In this document: piece by piece, positions 31,593 to 39,807 of the stretch
Numbering within the stretch: position 1 is the stretch's first letter
Layout: each line of letters begins with the position of its first letter
Source: Jiangella sp. DSM 45060
GTDB taxonomy: Bacteria; Actinomycetota; Actinomycetes; Jiangellales; Jiangellaceae
Length of the DNA: 64,000 bases
Direction: 5' to 3'
Assembly (NCBI RefSeq): GCF_900105175.1
Contig: NZ_LT629771.1
Span: 3,977,501 to 4,041,500 of the forward strand
Notes under the pieces: model-generated
The model's input: only the letters and a program-made list of their open reading frames with translations
The model's database searches: none
Told to the model about the DNA's origin: nothing
Translations under genes and position numbers: made by a program

Positions 31593-32678
31593 TCAGCGGG
31601 GCGCGGCGAGGTGGTCCGCCAGGATGGCGGTGACCGACAGCACGGTGTCGAAGTCCGGGACGAGGCGGGTCTTCGTCAGCGCGAAGGCGATCCCCCGAGC
31701 GGGGTCGGCGTAGGCGTAGCTCCCACCCCCGCCCGGCCAGCCGAACGCCACGGAGTTCTCCTCGGCGGGAGCGCCGATCCGGCCGATCGGGACGCCCAGC
31801 GCCATGCGCGCCGGAGTGCCGAAGACCTGGTCCGTCCCCTCGAACGCGGGCGCGGACAGCTGCGCCAGCCGCGCGGGGTCGACGAGCGTGCCCTGCAGCA
31901 CGGCGTCGTACATCGCGGCGAGGCCGTGCGCGGTGGCGATGCCGACCGACGGGATGTCGGCGCGCAGGATCTCGCTGCTGTTGCCGAAATCGGCGCTCGG
32001 CCGGCTCTCCCACGGCGCGAGGATCGCGTCCTCGTCATCCGGGCCGGGCGGCCAGGGCCGCTGCTCCAGCCGCGCCAGCCCCGGCAGTGCCTGCTCCGGA
32101 GCGGCGAAGTAGAGCTGCCCGTCAAGACCGAGCGGCGCCGTGATCCACTCGCGCAGCAGCTCGTGCATGGGCCGTCCGGTCGCGCGGCGGGCCAGCTCGC
32201 CGACGAGGTAGCCGAAGGTGTACGAGTGATAGCCCACGGCCGCGCCCGGCCGCCAGCACGGCTCGGCGGCGGCCAGCGACTCGCAGACCCTGGACCAGTC
32301 GGGCAGCTCGCGCGGGGTGATCTCGCGCGGCATGGCCGGAAGACCGACGGTGTGGGTCAGGACGTGGCGCAGGGTCGCCGTCGCCTTGCCGTGGACGCCG
32401 AACTCGGGCCAGAGGTCCGTGACCGGGCTGTCGACGTCGAGGAAGCCACGCGCGACGAGCAGGTGGGCGAGCGTGGCCGACACGTTCTTGCCGGTGGAGA
32501 AGCTGAAGATCGGCGTGCCGGAGGTGAGCGGCCGCCCGGTGGCGACGTCGGCCGTGCCGGCCACCGCGTCGACGATCAGCGCGGCGTGCTGGTAGACGGC
32601 GACCTGCACGCCGGACTCCGCGCCGGAACCGACCAGCGCGTCGAGGTGACGCTGGATCCGGTCCTGTAGCTCACTCAT
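31593..32678 (-). CDS. Serine hydrolase, class C beta-lactamase/EstB-type esterase
   Basis: A 361-residue hydrolase of the beta-lactamase-like esterase family. The SxxK motif is S61-T-G-K in FSFSTGKNVSATLAHLL; the catalytic Tyr is in AVGYHSYTFGYLVGEL; the C-terminal GWPGGGGSYAYADP replaces the HTG/KTG motif, as in EstB and LACTB-type enzymes. No signal peptide is visible. It is likely an esterase acting on small esters or lactone-like compounds. It is followed by 6 bp, then the GntR gene on the same strand upstream, so the two form an operon with the regulator first. Confidence 0.9.
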   Translation of the reverse strand: MSELQDRIQRHLDALVGSGAESGVQVAVYQHAALIVDAVAGTADVATGRPLTSGTPIFSFSTGKNVSATLAHLLVARGFLDVDSPVTDLWPEFGVHGKATATLRHVLTHTVGLPAMPREITPRELPDWSRVCESLAAAEPCWRPGAAVGYHSYTFGYLVGELARRATGRPMHELLREWITAPLGLDGQLYFAAPEQALPGLARLEQRPWPPGPDDEDAILAPWESRPSADFGNSSEILRADIPSVGIATAHGLAAMYDAVLQGTLVDPARLAQLSAPAFEGTDQVFGTPARMALGVPIGRIGAPAEENSVAFGWPGGGGSYAYADPARGIAFALTKTRLVPDFDTVLSVTAILADHLAAPR

Positions 32679-32684
32679 GGGTGC

Positions 32685-33428
32685 CTAGGTGGTCGTCAGC
32701 GTCAGTTCGAACGTGTACATCGACGCCCGGTAGAGGTGCGAGCCGTACTCGACGGCGCGGCCGGTCTCGTCGTAGGCGACGCGGGTCATGGTGAGCAGCG
32801 GCGCGCCGGAGTGCTCGCCGAGCAGCCGGGCCTCGGCCGCCCGCGCCGACCGTCCGCCGATGGTCTGGGTGGCGATCTTGAGGTTGACGCCGGCGGCGCG
32901 GATGACGGCGTACAGGCCGGTCCGCTCCAGCGACTCGGCGTCGAGCCGGACGATGGCCGTCGGCACGTAGTTGCTCATGATCGACAGCGGCTCGTCGCCG
33001 GTGAAGCGCAGCCGGCGGACGGCGTAGACGGTGTCGCCGGCGGACAGGCCGAGCGCCTCGGCCACCACCTGGCTCGGCTCCTGCACCTCGAACGACAGGA
33101 TCTCGGTGCGCGGGTGCTTACCGGCCGCCGTGAGGTCGTCGTACAGGCTGGACAGCTCGACCGGGCGGCGCACCTTGGGCTGCACCACCTGGGTGCCGAC
33201 GCCGCGCTTGCGCACCAGCAGGCCGCGGTCGACGAGGTACTCGATGGCGCGGCGCATGGTCGGGCGGGACAGGCCGAGCTGGTCGGCCAGCTGGATCTCG
33301 TTGTCGAGCCGAGTGCCGGGCGGATACGCGCCGGACTCGATCAGCTGCTCCAGATGCTGCGCCACCTGGAAGTACAGCGGCACCGGGCTGGTGCGGTCGA
33401 CCACGAGCTCCGGGATCCCCTCGGTCAC
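32685..33428 (-). CDS. GntR/HutC-family regulator with UTRA domain
   Basis: A 247-residue protein with the GntR winged helix (PLYFQVAQHLEQLIESGAYP, then LADQLGLSRPTMRRAIEYLV) and a C-terminal UTRA effector domain (residues 95-245, with YAVRRLRFTGDEPLSIMSNY and YGSHLYRASMYTFELTL). UTRA domains usually sense phosphorylated sugars. It is divergent from a sugar ABC importer operon, and a palindrome AGGTCTAGACCT of the DasR/dre kind lies between them. It probably represses the importer and itself. Confidence 0.94.
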   Translation of the reverse strand: MTEGIPELVVDRTSPVPLYFQVAQHLEQLIESGAYPPGTRLDNEIQLADQLGLSRPTMRRAIEYLVDRGLLVRKRGVGTQVVQPKVRRPVELSSLYDDLTAAGKHPRTEILSFEVQEPSQVVAEALGLSAGDTVYAVRRLRFTGDEPLSIMSNYVPTAIVRLDAESLERTGLYAVIRAAGVNLKIATQTIGGRSARAAEARLLGEHSGAPLLTMTRVAYDETGRAVEYGSHLYRASMYTFELTLTTT

Positions 33429-33505
33429 GCCGTACCCCCTCGCCTCGCTGCTACGTACGTCAGTATGTTAGGACATTTGGCGCACGGATCGCGTGACCGA
33501 CAAGC

Positions 33506-33549
33506 TGAGGTCCCAGTGAGGTCACAGCTCACAGAAGGTCTAGACCTCA
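33506..33549. promoter_or_regulatory. GntR/HutC operator cluster including AGGTCTAGACCT
   Basis: The perfect 12-bp palindrome AGGTCTAGACCT is at 33536-33547. TGAGGTC occurs twice upstream (33506, 33517) and once inverted as GACCTCA at 33543. The palindrome resembles the GGTCTAGACC core of DasR-type sites bound by HutC-subfamily regulators. It lies 62 bp before the binding-protein gene. Confidence 0.6.
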
Positions 33550-33609
33550 TCAGAAAGTCATGACAATCTGACAGCCGGACATCGAGGTTCGGTTGCTCTG
33601 GAGGGATCG

Positions 33610-35034
33610 ATGAGGATCAACACCGGGCTCGGCGGCACGGCCGGCCTGCTCGCGGCGGCGCTCGTCCTGGCGGCGTGCGGTGGCGACGACGACGGCGGAG
33701 GCTCCGCCGGCGGCGACCCCTCGCAGAACGCCGAGGCCACCGAGGTCACGCTGACCATCACCGACAACGCCATCGCCGGCGGCAAGAACTCCGAGGGCGC
33801 GGCGTGGATCACCGACTACGTGATCCCCGAGTTCACCGCCATGCAGGAGGAGAAGGGCGTCGACGTCACCGTCGAGTTCGAGGAGAACGGCGTCGACGAC
33901 GAGGACTACAAGACCAAGATCGCCCTCGACCTGCAGTCGGGCGGTGGCGGCGACATCATCAGCATCGACGGCATCTGGACCGGCGAGTTCGCCGAGGCCG
34001 GCTACATCAGCCCGCTCTCCGACGTCGTGGGCGACGCCGCCGACGACTGGGACGGCTGGGACCAGATCCCCGAGGCCGTCCAGCAGGCGATGTCGTTCGA
34101 CGGCCAGGCCTACGGCATCCCCGTCGGCACCGACGGCCGCGTCATCTACTTCAACAAGGACCTGTTCGCGCAGGCCGGGCTGCCGGAGGACTGGCAGCCC
34201 ACCAGCTGGGACGAGATCCTGGAGGCCGCGCGGGCGCTCAAGCAGCTCGACGGCGTCACGCCGCTGCAGGTCAACGCCGGCGTCCCGATGGGCGAGGCGA
34301 CGACGATGCAGGGCTTCCTGCCGCTGCTGGCCGGCACCGGCGAGGAGATCTGGGCCGACGACACCTGGACCGGCGCGTCCGACGGCGTCACCGAGGTGCT
34401 CGACTTCTACGGCCAGGTCTACGGCGACGAAGCGCTCGGCGACCCGCTGCTGCAGCAGGAGGCCCAGGGCCGCGACACCTCCTTCCAGCTGTTCGCGTCC
34501 GGCCAGCTGGGCATGCTGATCGAGAGCGACTACCTGTGGCGCTCGGTCATCAACCCCGACGGCGGCATCGCGCCGATGGCGAACCGCGACGAGGTCGTCG
34601 GCTGGGCGAAGATCCCGGCCCGCGAGCCCGGCGCCGGCCTGAACGGGCAGGACTTCGTCAGCATGTCCGGCGGCACCGGCCGCGTCATCAACCCGAACAC
34701 CGAGTTCCCGCAGCAGGCGTGGGAGCTGCTCGCGTTCATGAACTCCCCCGAGGCGTTCGCGGCGCAGATCGAGATCGCCGGCGCCCGCATCACCCCGCGC
34801 GACGACGTCAACGCGCAGGCCCTGGCCGGCGACCCGCTGATGGAGTTCATCGCCTCGGACGTGCTGCCGATCACGGCCTACCGCCCGGCGCTCGCGATCT
34901 ACCCGCAGGTGTCGGTGGCGCTGCAGAACGCCACCGCGGCGGTGGCGTCCGGCACGTCCGCCGAGGACGCGGCGACGGCCTACCAGAGCGAACTGGAGGG
35001 CATCGTCGGTGACGACGGTTCCATCGCCGACTGA
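33610..35034 (+). CDS. Sugar ABC transporter, substrate-binding lipoprotein
   Basis: A 474-residue family-1 extracellular solute-binding protein. Its lipoprotein signal peptide ends LVLAAC with the lipidated C23, followed by a Gly/Asp-rich linker. Binding-protein segments include IISIDGIWTGEFAEAGYISP and AYGIPVGTDGRVIYFNKDLF, typical of MalE/UgpB-like proteins. It captures an oligosaccharide outside the cell for the two permeases that follow. GGAGGGATCG precedes the ATG. Its 3' end overlaps the first permease by 26 bp. Confidence 0.95.
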   Translation: MRINTGLGGTAGLLAAALVLAACGGDDDGGGSAGGDPSQNAEATEVTLTITDNAIAGGKNSEGAAWITDYVIPEFTAMQEEKGVDVTVEFEENGVDDEDYKTKIALDLQSGGGGDIISIDGIWTGEFAEAGYISPLSDVVGDAADDWDGWDQIPEAVQQAMSFDGQAYGIPVGTDGRVIYFNKDLFAQAGLPEDWQPTSWDEILEAARALKQLDGVTPLQVNAGVPMGEATTMQGFLPLLAGTGEEIWADDTWTGASDGVTEVLDFYGQVYGDEALGDPLLQQEAQGRDTSFQLFASGQLGMLIESDYLWRSVINPDGGIAPMANRDEVVGWAKIPAREPGAGLNGQDFVSMSGGTGRVINPNTEFPQQAWELLAFMNSPEAFAAQIEIAGARITPRDDVNAQALAGDPLMEFIASDVLPITAYRPALAIYPQVSVALQNATAAVASGTSAEDAATAYQSELEGIVGDDGSIAD

Positions 35035-35968
35035 CGTCGACCCGGCGGGCGCGCCCTCTCCGGAGGGTCGCGCCCGCCGGTCCCGCGCGGTCGACGACGG
35101 TGACGCCGCCGGTCTCGGGCGCTGGCGGGCCACCGGGTTCGTCGCGCCCGCGCTGCTGGTCGTCGCGGTCTTCCTGGTCTTCCCGGCGATCTGGACGCTC
35201 TACCTGGGGCTGACCAACTGGCGGCTGACCGGGCTCGCCGCGGCCGAGCCGGAGTTCGTCGGCACCGAGAACTACACCGACGCGCTGAGCGACCCGGCGT
35301 TCCGCAACTCGCTGATGCTGACGCTGGCGTTCGTGTTCTTCTCCGCGATCATCGGGCAGTCGGTCCTCGGCTTCGCGCTGGCGTGGACGGCGCGCCGGCT
35401 GCGGCCCGCCGTGCGCTCGGTGCTGGAGACCGTGGTCCTGCTGGCGTGGATCATCCCGGCGTCGGTCGTCGCGTTCCTGTGGCTGGCGCTGCTGGACCGG
35501 CGCGAGGGCACGCTGAACGCGCTGCTCGGCACCGACGGCACGGCGTGGCTGCTCGAGTACCCGATGCAGTCGATCATCGTCTTCAACATCTGGAACGGCA
35601 CCGCGTTCTCGATGCTGCTGTTCAGCTCGGCGCTGGCGTCGGTGCCGCCGTCGCAGTTCGAGACCGCCAAGATGGCCGGCGCCGGCACCCTCGCGACGCT
35701 GCGCGACGTCGTGCTGCCGAACATCCGCGGCCACATCCTCACCAACACGCTGCTGATCACGTTGTGGACGTTCAACGTGTTCGCGCCGTACCTGATCACC
35801 GCGGGCGGGCCGCAGGGACGCACCGAGATCCTCGGCATCTACATCTACCGGGTGGCGCTGCGCGACGGCGCGCTCGGTGAGGGCGCGGCGCTGTCGCTGA
35901 TCATGATCATCATCAACCTGATCGTGGCGTCGGTGTACCTGCGACTGCTGAGGGAGCGCCGGTCATGA
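35009..35968 (+). CDS. Sugar ABC transporter permease 1 (MalF-like)
   Basis: A 319-residue permease with six transmembrane segments, beginning after a 35-residue cytoplasmic tail (GFVAPALLVVAVFLVFPAIW) and containing the coupling EAA loop at ETAKMAGAGTLATLRDVVLP. The GTG at 35009 lies inside the binding-protein gene, so translation is probably coupled. It partners the MalG-like permease. Confidence 0.95.
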   Translation: MTTVPSPTDVDPAGAPSPEGRARRSRAVDDGDAAGLGRWRATGFVAPALLVVAVFLVFPAIWTLYLGLTNWRLTGLAAAEPEFVGTENYTDALSDPAFRNSLMLTLAFVFFSAIIGQSVLGFALAWTARRLRPAVRSVLETVVLLAWIIPASVVAFLWLALLDRREGTLNALLGTDGTAWLLEYPMQSIIVFNIWNGTAFSMLLFSSALASVPPSQFETAKMAGAGTLATLRDVVLPNIRGHILTNTLLITLWTFNVFAPYLITAGGPQGRTEILGIYIYRVALRDGALGEGAALSLIMIIINLIVASVYLRLLRERRS

Positions 35969-36786
35969 CGGTTCGTGAGGCGCTGGGGACCGTCGGCCGG
36001 TACGTGTTCGTCGGCTTCGTGTTCGTGTTCTTCGCGCTGCCGCTGCTGTGGCTGCTGACGGCGCCGTTCGACGCCGCGCCGTCGGTGCAGGTGTCGCTGC
36101 CGGACTTCACGCTGGAGAACTTCCGCACGTTGTGGGACAACCCGTACGCGATGCGGTCGCTGGGCAACTCGGTGATCATCGCCGCCGGGACGATGGCGAT
36201 CACGCTGGTGCTGGCCGCGCTGGCGTCGTACGCGCTGTCCCGGGTCCGCATCCCCGGCCGCGACACCCTGCTCTACCTGCTGCTCCTGCTGTCGTCGATC
36301 GTCACCGGGACGGCTGCCATGGTGCCGACGTTCCTGCTGATGACGGAACTGGGGCTGATCGACCGGCAGCTCGGCGTCGTGCTGGTGCTGACCGGCGGGC
36401 TGCTGCCGACGGCGATCTTCATCCTGAAGGACTTCATGGACTCGACGCCGCGCTCCTACGAGGAGTCGGCGCGGGTGTTCGGCGCGTCGTCGCTGCAGAT
36501 CCTGCGGCACGTGGTGGTCCCGATCGCGCGGCCCGGGCTGGCCACGATCGCCGTGTGGGCCGTGGTGCAGGTGTGGGGCAACTTCCTGGTGCCGTTCATC
36601 CTGCTCCGCTCCCCCGACCGGCAGCCGGCCGCCGTCGTCATGTTCACCTTCTACACCGAGGGCGGGCAGCCCAACCTCGCCCTGATCTCCACGTTCTCCC
36701 TGCTCTTCTCCATACCGGTGGTGCTCATGTACTTGTTCGTGAACCGCCGGTACGGCTTCCGCTTCCACGGAGGGATCAAGCGCTGA
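35965..36786 (+). CDS. Sugar ABC transporter permease 2 (MalG-like)
   Basis: A 273-residue permease with six transmembrane helices (YVFVGFVFVFFALPLLWLLT at the start) and the EAA loop EESARVFGASSLQILRHVVV. The end RRYGFRFHGGIKR is typical of MalG-like proteins. It starts by ATGA overlap and its stop TGA shares a base with the ATG of the ATPase gene. Confidence 0.95.
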   Translation: MTVREALGTVGRYVFVGFVFVFFALPLLWLLTAPFDAAPSVQVSLPDFTLENFRTLWDNPYAMRSLGNSVIIAAGTMAITLVLAALASYALSRVRIPGRDTLLYLLLLLSSIVTGTAAMVPTFLLMTELGLIDRQLGVVLVLTGGLLPTAIFILKDFMDSTPRSYEESARVFGASSLQILRHVVVPIARPGLATIAVWAVVQVWGNFLVPFILLRSPDRQPAAVVMFTFYTEGGQPNLALISTFSLLFSIPVVLMYLFVNRRYGFRFHGGIKR

Positions 36787-37877
36787 TGGCGGCGATCACC
36801 ACGCACGAACTGGTCAAGGAGTACCCGGGCGGCGTCCGCGCCGTCGACGGGCTCGACCTCACCATCGAGGACGGCGAGTTCTTCGCGCTGCTCGGCCCGT
36901 CCGGCTGCGGCAAGACGACGCTGCTGCGCACGATCGCCGGGCTGGAGACGGCGACGGCCGGTGGCCTGTCCATCGGGACGCGCGACGTGACGAACCTGCC
37001 GCCCGGCGAGCGCCGCGTCGCGATGGTGTTCCAGGACTACGCACTGTTCCCGCACATGACGGTCGCGGACAACATCGCCTACCCGCTGAAGATCCAGAAG
37101 GTGGACCGGTCGTCGCGGCTGGCCACCGCGGAAGAGGTCGCTGCCGGGCTGTCGTTGGGTGGGCTGACGGCGCGCCGGCCCGGGCAGCTGTCCGGCGGGC
37201 AGCAGCAGCGCGTGGCCCTCGCGCGCGCCGTCGCCAGCAAGCCCGACGTGTTCCTGTTCGACGAGCCGCTGTCGAACCTCGACGCGCGGCTGCGGCTGGA
37301 GGCGCGGACGTTCCTCAAGCGGCTGCAGGGCGACCTCGGCGTCACCACCGTGTTCGTCACGCACGACCAGGCGGAGGCGCTGGCGCTGGCGGACCGCATC
37401 GCGATCATGCGGTCGGGGAAGATCCAGCAGGTCGGGTCGCCGCGCGACGTGTTCCGCCGTCCCGCCAACACGTTCGTCGCCGGGTTCGTCGGGTCGACGC
37501 CGATGAACCTGCACCCGGGGGTCGTCGAGGGGTCCACCGTGCGCGTGGCCGGTGCGGCGCTGCCGCTGCCGCCCGGCGTCTCGGGCCTGGCCGACGGCGC
37601 GTCGGTGATCTGGGGCGGGCGGCCCGAGTACCTGCGCTGGTCGGCGTCGGCCGTGCCGGACGCCATCGGCGGCACCGTCACCGTCGTCGAGAACCTCGGC
37701 GCGTCGGTGCTGGTCACCGTCGAGGCCGGGGACGGCCTGCCGGTGCAGGTGGTCGTCGACGAGGACGAGGAGCCGGCGCCCGGCGCCCCGGGCTGGGTGG
37801 CCGTCCGGCCGGACCGGACGCTGCTGTTCGACGCCGAGACCGAGCAGCTGCTGGAGTCGGTGGCGGCCGCGGCATGA
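36786..37877 (+). CDS. Sugar ABC transporter ATP-binding protein (MsmK/UgpC-like)
   Basis: A 363-residue ATPase of the CUT1 type. Walker A is LGPSGCGKTTLLR, Q-loop MVFQDYALFPHMTV, signature LSGGQQQRVALARA, Walker B VFLFDEPLSNLDARLR, switch His in VFVTHDQAEALALADR; a TOBE regulatory domain follows residue 240. It energises the two preceding permeases. Many actinobacteria use one shared MsiK ATPase instead, so a dedicated ATPase in the operon is worth noting. Confidence 0.95.
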   Translation: MAAITTHELVKEYPGGVRAVDGLDLTIEDGEFFALLGPSGCGKTTLLRTIAGLETATAGGLSIGTRDVTNLPPGERRVAMVFQDYALFPHMTVADNIAYPLKIQKVDRSSRLATAEEVAAGLSLGGLTARRPGQLSGGQQQRVALARAVASKPDVFLFDEPLSNLDARLRLEARTFLKRLQGDLGVTTVFVTHDQAEALALADRIAIMRSGKIQQVGSPRDVFRRPANTFVAGFVGSTPMNLHPGVVEGSTVRVAGAALPLPPGVSGLADGASVIWGGRPEYLRWSASAVPDAIGGTVTVVENLGASVLVTVEAGDGLPVQVVVDEDEEPAPGAPGWVAVRPDRTLLFDAETEQLLESVAAAA

Positions 37878-39091
37878 CGGTGCTGCTGTCGCGGCGGCTG
37901 TTCCCGGCGGACCGGGCGGAGTCGCCGTACCTGTCCGTGCCGTTCTCGGTGCCCGACGGGACGTCGTCGGTGCATGTCTCGCTGGAGTACTCGGGCGAGG
38001 GCGCCGTCATCGACCTCGGCTGCTCCGGCGCCGCGGGCTGGCGTGGCTGGTCCGGTGGCGCGCGGCGGCGGTTCACCGTGACGCTGTCCGCCGCGACGCC
38101 CGGGTACGTGGCCGGTGAGCTGGAGCCGGGCGAGTGGTCGGTCGTGCTCGGGCTGTACCGCGTGCCGAAGGCGGGTGTGCCGGTGTCGGTGGACGTCGTG
38201 CTGGACGATCCGTCGTCGCCGCTGGACCCGGAACCCGAAGGCCCGCCTCCGCTGCCGTCGTCCGCCCGCCCGCCGCGGCGCGAACTGCCCGCCGACGCCG
38301 GGCTGACCTGGCTGGCCTGCGACTTCCACGCGCACACGCTGCACTCCGACGGCTCGCTGCCGGTGGCCGGGCTGGCCGCTCTTGGTTCGGCCGCCGGGCT
38401 GGACGTCCTCGCCGTCACCGACCACAACACCGTGGCGCACCACGCTCTGCTGCCGTCGGTGGGATCGCGGTACGGGCTGACGCTGCTGCCCGGCCAGGAG
38501 GTGACGACGGACCGCGGTCACGCCAACGCGTTCGGGTTCATCCCCTGGGTCGACTTCCGTCAGCCGCCGTCGACCTGGGTCTCCTCCGTCGACGCCGCCG
38601 GCGGGCTGCTGTCGATCAACCATCCGCTGGCCGGCGACTGTGCGTGGCACCATCCGCTGGACGTGCGGCCGCCGCTGGCCGAGATCTTCCACCACTCCTG
38701 GATGGCGCGCGAGTGGACCGGGCCGCTGGCGTGGTGGACGGCGTGGGGGCTGTCGACGGTGCCGATCGGCGGGTCGGACTTCCATTCGCCGGCGGACGGC
38801 CGGCCGCTGGCGCAGCCGCTGACGTGGGTCGCGGCGGCCTCGCCTGCGGTTCCCGACGTGCTGGACGCGCTGCGGGCCGGGCGGACGTCGCTCTCGTGGG
38901 GCGTGGCGTCGCCGGCCGTGCTGCGGGTGGACGGCGAACTGGTCGCGGTGGGTGGGGACGGACTGTTGCTCGCGGACGTGTGGGGGCGGCGCCGGGTGGT
39001 CCGGGGCGAGCTGGCCCGCTTCCCCGGCGCCGAGGGCCCGCACCGCCTCGAGACCCCCGCCACCGCCGCCGTCGTCGCAGTGACTCCGTAG
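37874..39091 (+). CDS. PHP-domain metallohydrolase, CehA/McbA-like
   Basis: A 405-residue protein with an N-terminal beta-sandwich-like region (residues 1-125) and a PHP domain: the first metal motif is DFHAHTLHSDGSLPVAGLAA, then LAVTDHNTVAHH, LLPGQEVTTDRGHANAFGF, SINHPLAGDCAWHHP and PIGGSDFHSP near the end. CehA/McbA-like proteins hydrolyse phosphodiester or carbamate bonds. It is the last gene of the sugar importer operon (ATGA overlap), which suggests that the imported compound is a phosphodiester or ester of a sugar; this is inference. Confidence 0.85.
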   Translation: MTVLLSRRLFPADRAESPYLSVPFSVPDGTSSVHVSLEYSGEGAVIDLGCSGAAGWRGWSGGARRRFTVTLSAATPGYVAGELEPGEWSVVLGLYRVPKAGVPVSVDVVLDDPSSPLDPEPEGPPPLPSSARPPRRELPADAGLTWLACDFHAHTLHSDGSLPVAGLAALGSAAGLDVLAVTDHNTVAHHALLPSVGSRYGLTLLPGQEVTTDRGHANAFGFIPWVDFRQPPSTWVSSVDAAGGLLSINHPLAGDCAWHHPLDVRPPLAEIFHHSWMAREWTGPLAWWTAWGLSTVPIGGSDFHSPADGRPLAQPLTWVAAASPAVPDVLDALRAGRTSLSWGVASPAVLRVDGELVAVGGDGLLLADVWGRRRVVRGELARFPGAEGPHRLETPATAAVVAVTP

Positions 39092-39114
39092 CCGTCCGCC
39101 GCCGCTGACCCGTT

Positions 39115-39170
39115 CCATGATCATCAATGATCCAACCACCTATAGGGGGTCGGATCATTGATGATCATGG
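39115..39170. terminator. 19-bp perfect inverted repeat between convergent genes, likely bidirectional terminator
   Basis: The arms 39115-39133 and 39152-39170 are exact complements (each carries TGATCATCAATGATCC or its inverse) around an 18-bp loop. The PHP gene ends at 39091 and the TetR gene ends, from the other strand, at 39165 inside the right arm. It is unusually A/T-rich for this genome and lacks a T-run. Confidence 0.65.
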
Positions 39171-39728
39171 AGAACCAGACACGCCGTGGCGGAAGACGCG
39201 GACGAGGGTCTCGGTGGCTTTGTGGCGGGGCAGGGTGCCGGCGGACACGGACTCGGCCGTGACGTAGATGAGCGAGTACATGACGCCGATGACGAAGGTG
39301 GGGTCGATGGCCGGGTCGAGGTCGCCGGAGGACTGGGCGGCGCGGATGAGGTCGGGGAGGGTGTCGTCGTCGCTGTCGTCCCAGTGCGGGTTGCCCTCGA
39401 ACCGGACCGGGTCACTGAACAGGAACAGAACGTGGTCGGCGAGGTCGACGACGGCGCCCATGATGTTCTCGATCGTCTCGATCGGGGTGGACGAAGCGGC
39501 GACCGCGGCGCCCCAGGCCTCGCCCATCCGGGTCTGCGAGTCCAGCAGCAGCGCGTCGACGAGGGCCTGGCGCTCGGGGAAGTAGCGGTGCAGCGTGCTG
39601 CGGCTGACCTCGGCGCGGTCGGCGATGTCGCCGAGGGACGCGGAGAAGTCGCGGGCCCAGAGGGTGGCCGCGGCCTCGAGGATGGCCCGCCGGGTGCGCT
39701 GGCGTACGCCGGTGTCGGTCGTCGTCAC
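39165..39728 (-). CDS. TetR-family transcriptional regulator
   Basis: A 187-residue repressor-type protein. The HTH is in RRAILEAAATLWARDFSASL followed by ADRAEVSRSTLHRYFPERQA (residues 12-55); the rest is the helical ligand domain. It diverges from an ABC exporter gene across 79 bp that hold an 18-bp palindrome, so it most likely represses the exporter and senses its cargo. The start is GTG 39728. Confidence 0.93.
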   Translation of the reverse strand: MTTTDTGVRQRTRRAILEAAATLWARDFSASLGDIADRAEVSRSTLHRYFPERQALVDALLLDSQTRMGEAWGAAVAASSTPIETIENIMGAVVDLADHVLFLFSDPVRFEGNPHWDDSDDDTLPDLIRAAQSSGDLDPAIDPTFVIGVMYSLIYVTAESVSAGTLPRHKATETLVRVFRHGVSGSP

Positions 39729-39779
39729 GCTCGCTTATATTACACAGCTCCGCCATAATAGAACACTGAACCTTGAGAA

Positions 39780-39797
39780 TGAGACATCGATGTGTCA
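39780..39797. promoter_or_regulatory. TetR operator candidate TGAGACATCGATGTGTCA
   Basis: The 18-bp sequence is a palindrome broken only at one symmetric pair. It ends 10 bp before the ATG at 39808 and overlaps an alternative upstream ATG at 39790, which speaks for 39808 as the start of the exporter gene. CATAAT at 39753 could be the -10 box. Confidence 0.6.
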
Positions 39798-39807
39798 TTC
39801 TGACTGC

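Noticed and set aside
31349-31713. Longer frames (94 and 88 codons) after the membrane-protein operon
   Set aside because: They overlap the end of the convergent serine hydrolase gene and show no domain; only the short 31368-31502 fragment has a recognisable similarity.
39790-39807. Upstream ATG (MCHSDC) as start of the ABC exporter
   Set aside because: It lies within the 18-bp palindromic operator; ATG 39808 begins directly before the conserved part.
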